Of a stretch of 64,000 nt of DNA, positions 57,529 to 64,000 are shown one piece after another (within the stretch, counting starts at the first letter, position 1; each line of letters begins with the position of its first letter). The notes under the pieces were generated by a model. It saw only the letters and a program-made list of their open reading frames with translations. It ran no database searches and was not told the origin of the DNA. A program made the position numbers and the translations under genes. This stretch comes from Anagrus nilaparvatae (taxonomy: Eukaryota; Arthropoda; Insecta; Hymenoptera; Mymaridae): NCBI GenBank assembly GCA_022575985.1, contig JAKSXM010000231.1, positions 27,132,501 through 27,196,500 of the forward strand, given 5' to 3'.

Positions 57529-57639
57529 CTGAAACAAATTAATTAATTAAAGTTTTACTTTTAGATAAACTAATAAATTAACATAATAACAATAAAAATT
57601 AAAAAAAATACCTAATCCAAGCACCATATCCGAACCAGT

Positions 57640-57720
57640 TCAAATAAGGACAGCAACTGAACTCGTAACGCGGAGTCCCTACTCAAGGGCCCTATGCTGC
57701 GCGCGCATAACTTAGATAAT
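57640..57720. repeat. GC-rich unit, third copy
   Basis: GGACAGCAACTGAACTCGTA, ACGCGGAGTCCCTACTCAAG, GGCCCTATGCTGCGCGCGCA corresponds to the two units at 54.4-54.7 kb and ends the duplicated block. Confidence 0.6.
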
Positions 57721-58012
57721 AAAGAGTAATATTAAATATAATATTAATTTATAATAATAAATACATTAAGGCGATGATTCAGACCTACCTTACCGGCCTC
57801 TTCCTGGAATTACCCGGTTATAGATTCAAAGTTTTCTCAAAAACAATTCATTATTTTTGAAAATTTTTAGCGGGATCGTGTTAAGAAATTAATTTTCTAG
57901 GGTGGACAACTCATAATTAATAAAAAATTAATAAATAATCAAAATTATTATTTTTTGTATATTATATTATGAGCGCGGTGTCGAGTTTATATCTAGTTTA
58001 TTTAATAACCTT

Positions 58013-58110
58013 CAAATGCTTTGGTAGCTCAGGGAGTTAAGGCGTGAAATTGAATCACGGCATGAGTGGTTCGAAACCAACTTGATTAATTTTTTTTTTT
58101 TTTTTTTTTA
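58013..58110 (+). pseudogene. tRNA-like relic or tRNA-derived SINE head
   Basis: An A-box-like GGTAGCTCAGGGAG (58023-58036) and a perfect B-box GGTTCGAAACC (58068-58078) are followed by a run of about 20 T, a pol III terminator. A CGTGA/TCACG stem encloses a 7-base loop (AATTGAA). However, the base before the would-be anticodon TTG is A instead of T, the acceptor ends do not pair, and the T-stem pairs in only three positions. A functional tRNA is therefore unlikely; a pseudogene or SINE remnant fits better. Confidence 0.4.
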
Positions 58111-59618
58111 TCATTATTTTTTTTTTTAAAGTTAAAATTGAATAAAATTATTGTCCTAATTAAAATTAAAAAAAAAATTTATTTTTTTGATATTCATTAA
58201 ATAAAATACAATTTACTATGACAAAAAATAATAGAAAATTTTAATAAAATATAATAAGATTAAGAAATTTTGAATTTTGTCAGTCCAAAAACAAATGTAT
58301 TATTTAAAAAATATTTTTATTTATCTTTAATACATAGTAAGTATATAGTTCAACATATATAATTTTTTTATATGAAAACAGCTGCAAAAAAATAAAATAA
58401 CAGTAAGTATGGCCTAAAATTTTTTAACAATTTACAACCAAGAAAATATAAGAAAATAAAATTGAGTCCAAGTGCGGTGTCAGATTGCGGTGATTGAATT
58501 TGGCATAAATTGTTTAAATTTCAATGATAAATTTATTCAAATTTTAATTTAAAAACCATATTTTACTTTTATCATTTTTTTTTTATTTTTTAATACAGGT
58601 TAAAAATTTTTTATCCCTTTTTAACTTTATCAGATTTATTTTAAATTATATATATAAGTATGGCTTGAATTTTTTTTAACAATTTACATTATTTAGATAT
58701 TAAAAATGGTAAATAATTATGTTAAAACAATTTATAGTTTAACTAATTAATTTCAACTACAATATATTTTCTTATATATTTTTTTAAATTAGTTGATTTA
58801 TAGACAATATTTATTTTTGAACTATAAAATAAATAATACTAAATTTTTTAAAACTATTTATTTACTATTATATTCTTTTAAACTTTAAAATTTTCATGCA
58901 ATTCATGCAAAAAGATGTGCTAGTATACAAAGTTGAATTCTAAATAATAAGAAAATAATTTAAAATAAATCTAATGAAGTTAAAACGGGATATAAAATTT
59001 AAAAACCTGTATTACAAAATTAAAAAAAAATGATAAAATAGTACATTTTTAACCAAGGGAGCAAAAAAAAGAATGGCCCAGATCGCACGTTAATTAGCAC
59101 CCGAGGCGAAGCCGAGGATGGTAAACTGCAATCTGGGGTATTTTTTTTTTGTTCCCATGGACAAAACGAAATTTTTCTTTCTCCGTGGGGTGAAAACGCG
59201 TTTTTTTCGATCTCGTTGCGGGGCGAAAAAAGTGTTTTCGGCCCACTAGGAAGAAAAGTAAAAATATTTGTTTGTGATTTACATAAAATAATAATTATTA
59301 AAATTTTCATTCATAATTCAGAATTTTAATGATTCTATTTAGATCAATTTTTTTTTTTTTGAAATTTCATTTTACCCCGATTTTCAATTTACCCGCATTT
59401 CCCCTCTTTTTTATTCGCATGTTCCATAATGACCTCATATTCCATTTTCCGCTTTTTTATATTTTCGTAAGTCGCCTGCTAATTCTTTTGATATATTACT
59501 AACCTCAAATTATTATATGTTATTAAAAACTTGCAGAATGCGAAATATTTTTATTCATTTTTGTGTAAATATTTAGGTTTTTATATTTGTAAAGATTATT
59601 TTTAATAAATAAAGGAGT
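58111..59618. other. A/T-rich DNA with one repeat fragment
   Basis: 59034-59260 repeats phrases from 7681-7760 (GTACATTTTTAACCAAGGGA, GGCCCAGATCGCACG) and adds CACCCGAGGCGAAGCCGAGG. The minus-strand frame over it (59020-59310) is an artefact. The region just before 59619 should contain the promoter or 5' UTR of the Mutator-like gene, but no clear core element is seen. Confidence 0.4.
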
Positions 59619-62600
59619 ATGCCTTCATCTAATATAAGTAAGGATGTTGCTGAAAAAAAAACAGTATATTCAAGAAGAAAATCAACAAAACATGCATGGC
59701 GAAAGAATCAGAGAGAAAAGTTTGTTATAATTTTGTTTTTATATCTTATTTAAAAAAAATTCGAAAAAAAAATTAACTTTAAATAAATTGTTTTATTTTA
59801 TGGCGTTTGTCAAAGTTTTCTAAAACCTTTTTAAGGGGACCTAAAAATAATTTAGCAAATTTATAGAATTGAAAAAATGCATGATAGACTTAGATAAAAA
59901 GAAAATATTTCTGATGTATTTTAATATTTTTTTAAATAATTAATAAAAATTGTCCAAACAAAAGCTTATAGCTTATATTATATTATAGCTTGCTATAATC
60001 CCAGTTTTCACCATTTTTTAATTTTACAGTCTAGATATACGGAGATTTGGTATGCCCATAAGAGGCCATGTACGTGTTATTTATCATATTTTTTGCAATC
60101 ATGGATACAGAAAAAGTTCTTCAAATTCACTAGGGATGTTAAATTCAAGTTTTAGGCGAAGTGGCAAAAAAAATATGAGCTTACCGTTCTTATTTTCTGC
60201 ATATAAAATAAATATTTAATAAAATAAATATTTATTTCATAAAAATTACAGGCTGAAACGTTAATTGTCAATAATAAATTGTAACACATAGAAAGCGTAT
60301 TATATAAATTATATTCCCAACATAAAAATCTTTTTACTAATTATTATAAAATTACAAGCATTTAATTATATTTTTGGTCATACAAAATATACAAGTGTGG
60401 ATACTAAAAATGAATTATCGAGTCTAAAATATAAAAAGCCTTCGATTTTTTAGAATTTACGTGATTTTTTTCTAAAAAGAATTTTTCATATTTTCGTAAA
60501 GAGATGAACCATTATTTAATATTATTCTGTTTAAATTAAAGAAAATTTCGTCCAAATATGCAAATTTTCTCATTCTTTGAGAAACCATAGTGCCAATAGT
60601 TGTCAGATTTTTTTTAAATTAAACGATAGACCATGCAATTAAAATGATATTAATAGTACAGGTTTGAATTTATTAGTAATTAATTTGTATAATTGTTGAA
60701 ATTTAAATTTTTGAAAAGTTGAAAATTACTAAATTCCCTCGGGTTGTAGTCAGGAAGGCTCCAATATCATTGCAGCTTGGATTTCCATTTGAGGCTTGAA
60801 ACCCAAAATAAAATTTGAGCCTGTCATTATGCAACCCTTGTAAATTTGACTATTATTTAATTTAACTATTTTTATTTTTAATTATTTGAGAAGATGTAAG
60901 TATTCAAATATTTAAACGAAACGATCATCATTCAAACTGTTTATTTCTATGACAATAAAATAATACTTTATTTAGCTAAAATAATTTTGTTGATTGCAAA
61001 AATAGTAAAAACATTCAGTATTTATGTGAATGACTTTAATTTTTTTAGAATAACTTTGTAAAGTAATTACAATGAATAAAAAACAGAATTTAGAAATTCA
61101 TAAAAATACTGAATTTTTTCATTACCATAAATGGGGTAATGATTGTTATACTTTTGCAAGTAATTATTTTAGCCAATTAAAAAGTATTATTTTATTTTTG
61201 TTGCAATAAACACTTTGAATGATGATTGTTTCATTGAAATATTTCGATACTTACATCTTCCCAAATAATTGAAAATATTAACAGTTAATTGATTAAAAAT
61301 CTTTATTTTTTGGTTTTAAAACTTCGATACTTTTACAGAGCGTGTGAGCAAAATTATATTAATATATTATTTAATTAATTTAAAATCAAATTTTAAAATT
61401 TAGAAAGACTACTGTAAAAGAAGGTATGGTTAAATATTTATCATATTTTTTAGACTCAATTTGATGGTTTTCAATAAAAAAAAAAAAAGATTTCAAGGGT
61501 TGGAAACCCCCAAACTCCCCTGAGTTCATCAGTGTTTTTTACTCGAAAGTTAATATCTCCATACCGAATTATCCAATTGGAGCGTGGTTGGTGTCAAAAT
61601 TTTTGTTTTCAAAAAATAAAAAAATTTTTTTTTTTTTTTTTTAACTTCTTTTAAGGTTTTTTTTAAATACCGAAAAAACGTGATTTTAAGCCTTGTACCT
61701 AAAAAAAAATATAGGACGAGCAAAATACTTTCTGTTACTCACTTGTTCGTAACTTTATCATGTATATGGAACCCAAAGAAATGTATCAATAAGGTGTGCC
61801 TTCAATTTTGTTCTCTTCAAAATGTTTATCATCCTAACCGCAATCTTTCTGCGGATTTTCTATATTATAGTTCTAACTAATTTAATATATGGCTGAAAAA
61901 TAAATCACTTTCTTCAAAATAATTATTTATTATAAAAGGGTTAGTATTTTTCTTATTATTAATTAAAAAAAATAGGCATTATATTGTGAAACAGTCCTTT
62001 AGTAAAGTTAGCCGAAAGATCGTTTTTTTTTTATGAAAAAAGTATAAGAAAAACTTAAAAAAGACCATACAAAAGAAAATTCTAGATTTAAAATCAAATG
62101 CTTAGATGGTTTGATAAAATAAGCAAAAAATGAGAGGCACCGAAAAAATTGACATTTTTACAACGGCAATTTAAAAATTAGTCTCAGGGAAAGTTTCCCT
62201 AAGCGTGAAAAAAGGAGTTTTTCCTCCGTCCCAAGATATCTAAATTTTTGGACCGTCAAAAAAGCTAAAAATAACGTTTTACCTCTAAATGATTTCAAAA
62301 ATAAGAATAGAAATTGGTTTTTGATTTCTTTTTTTACATACGATCAATCGGATAATTCGGTCCGGAAATATTAATTTTGGAGTCAATAACACGACTGAAC
62401 CTCCCCCGGTAGACGCAGGGGGGAGGGGTTGGGTACCGGTTCTTAAATTATTATTTTGTATCATAAACCATCTAATTTAGCCAAAAAAAAAATGTAAAAA
62501 TATGCTGGAGACTGTAACCATTCCTTATTCCGAAGTATTATTTACTTGGGTTGCATATAGAAAGGCTCAAATTTTATTTAGGTTTTCTATCTTCTTAAAT

Positions 62601-64000
62601 CAAGCTTGCAGGAAAACGATAATATACTATAAAAAATGAACTACAACATCGTTAACTTGAATTTTTTCTTGAAATTTTTTTTAAAATTTTTTTAATCTAA
62701 TTTATTAATAATTTTTAATGAGCATATTTATATGACTTTTTCAGAAATCATAAAACTGTGCCTCATACAGAAGAAAATATTTTTAGCAGTCCATTGCAAA
62801 TAAAATCAGATGTAATTTTAGACAATCATACTGTAAAGAAAGTAGATACAGATATCATTCTTGCTGAAGCTAATAGTTCGAATTTAATTAAAAATATTAT
62901 TCAAAGTTGTGCTGTAAAGATTAATGAACCACAAATAAAAGATAAAATAGATCATGAAAAATCATTTGTATTAAATGATACTATTAATATTGAAAAATCA
63001 GAGAGTATTTTTGACAATTTGAACCCAGAATTTGATAACGATCTATTTATATCTGCCCCAATAGAGCAAATCGATCATACAGAAAGTACTAACTTCAGTC
63101 CTAAAAATTCAAATACTTTTAATAATAATACTGTTCCTTTAGCAGACGACAAAATAAATAATCTTAATTCATCATCTAAAATAAATTCAAAAGTATTGTC
63201 AGTTATGCATGATCATTGTTATGATGCAACACCAAGTCGAAAAGTTGATACTTCATTTGGCAATGTTATAATTGACCTACTTTTCTTTATCGAAAGCTTA
63301 CAGCAAAATTTTGGAGCAAGCGTATGCTGCTTAAAAAATATACGCGTGATAGATGTAAAACATGAAGGTTTAGAAACGCGAATTTTTTTTGAATGTCCAG
63401 TTTGTCTAATCTGTAAACCAATTATGACAATGGGAAAATTTGCAGATGAGATGAACATAAACCAAGCCGTTTGCTTAGCCTGTGTTGGGAGTGGATTTGG
63501 TTATTCTCAAATGTCTTCATTCCTTGGAACATTAAAAATACATCCTCCATCACCTAATACTTTTATTTCACACAACGAGAAAAATGCTGACCTTATTCAG
63601 AAAACTGTAGATAAAATTTTATTATCGTCAGCAGAACGTTCAAGGCTACTGGCAATCGATCGCGGTGATTACATTATAATTGATGGAGAAATCATTGGTA
63701 TTATAGATACTATGGGGGATGGATGTTGGAGCAAAAGATCGTATTTGTCTTCAAAATACGATGCTCTATCAGGAGGAGCGGCGATAATAGATGTTGCAAC
63801 AGGTGACGTTGTAGATGCAGATGTTATGAACGGTTACTGTGCAGATTGTATGTACATAGAATTATTTGATCTTCCGTGGAAAGAGCATAAATGCTATAAA
63901 AATTATGATAGAAATAGTCCATCAACAGCAATGGAAAGTGGAATTATGTATAAAATCTTTGATCGAAGCATAACAAAAAACAAATTAATCTATCGGTCGT
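59619..64000 (+). CDS. Mutator-like transposase-domain protein, 5' part (two exons, open at right edge)
   Basis: Exon 1 (59619-59719) starts at ATG after AATAAAGGAGT and encodes 33 residues, including the basic RRKSTKHAWRKNQREK, a possible nuclear-localisation or DNA-contact segment. Donor AA|GTTTGT (phase 2) joins acceptor TTTTTCAG at 62744. Exon 2 is then open for 1256 bp to the window edge, about 452 residues in all. Residues 35-200 are Asn/Asp/Ser-rich and probably disordered. The rest matches the Mutator-like transposase domain found in many arthropod proteins: CPVCLIC (251-257), AVCLACVGSGFGYSQM, then GDGCWSKRSY (358-367), whose Asp359 is the likely first catalytic Asp, followed by YDALSGGAAIID and MNGYCADC. 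It may be an intact element or a domesticated gene. The intron and absence of stops are compatible with either. The 3' end is outside the window. Confidence 0.8.
61496..62445. mobile_element. foldback element in the Mutator-like gene intron
   Basis: The left arm GAGTTCATCAGTGTTTTTTA, CTCGAAAGTTAATATCTCCA, TACCGAATTATCCAATTGG is matched by the inverse right arm CCAATTATCC-type sequence at 62341-62420 (CAATCGGATAATTCGGTCC, GGAAATATTAATTTTGGAGT, CAATAACACGACTGAACC). The outer parts are C-rich on the left and carry GGGGGGAGGGG on the right. The span includes A/T-rich filler and a 66-codon pseudo-frame at 61680-61880. Confidence 0.55.

Noticed and set aside
58013..58090. Functional tRNA-Gln (anticodon TTG)
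   Set aside because: The acceptor stem does not pair, the T-stem pairs only partly, and the base before the anticodon is A instead of T.
59020..59310. 96-residue minus-strand frame with Pro/Ser
   Set aside because: It coincides with the repeat shared with 7681-7760 and has no domain features.
62771..62800. Alternative acceptor (CATACAG) for exon 2 of the Mutator-like gene
   Set aside because: It would need a phase-1 donor, whereas exon 1 ends in phase 2 at AA|GTTTGT; the acceptor at 62744 fits the phase.

Overview
This window looks like nuclear DNA of an A+T-rich insect. The evidence is: one complete odorant receptor of the insect 7tm_6 type, genes split by introns with GT/AG borders, long homopolymer tracts, and many short non-autonomous transposons. 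The receptor and the very A/T-biased codons would fit a hymenopteran such as a parasitoid wasp, but that is inference from style, not proof.

Layout. 0-1.1 kb: a CAG/CTG-ended MITE and, on the minus strand, the first coding exon of a THAP zinc-finger gene that continues past the left edge. 3.2-3.9 kb: a CpG-containing patch followed by a possible 5' non-coding exon, perhaps the distant start of the gene at 32 kb. 3.9-32 kb: repeat-rich DNA with no convincing protein gene. It holds several foldback/MITE families, a nested hAT-like MITE with an 8-bp target duplication, a G+C-richer orphan segment at 26.1-26.5 kb, and a possible second non-coding exon near 29.6 kb. 32.0-40.4 kb (+): a complete ANKRD50 orthologue in 15 coding exons (1537 aa), with an N-terminal P-loop NTPase, a long ankyrin array and a C-terminal PDZ ligand. 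40.4-47 kb: 3' UTR, then repeats. 47.0-51.3 kb (-): a complete five-exon odorant receptor (446 aa) whose large intron is filled with MITEs. 51.3-59.6 kb: a dense repeat field. It includes a family carrying a regular 24-bp minisatellite, a duplicated exon-like module on the minus strand, a GC-rich unit in three copies, a second minisatellite and a tRNA-like pol III relic. 59.6-64 kb (+): a Mutator-like transposase-domain gene, with a short first exon, a 3-kb intron and a second exon open to the right edge.

The three main genes do not form a pathway. ANKRD50 belongs to endosomal recycling, the receptor to olfaction, and the THAP and Mutator-like genes to DNA-binding or transposase-derived families. 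The most unusual material is the repeat landscape: several families recur across the window in both orientations, some nested, and one carries eight successive 24-bp units without a length change. All exon models were joined by eye from splice consensus and reading phase; no alignment or search was run.
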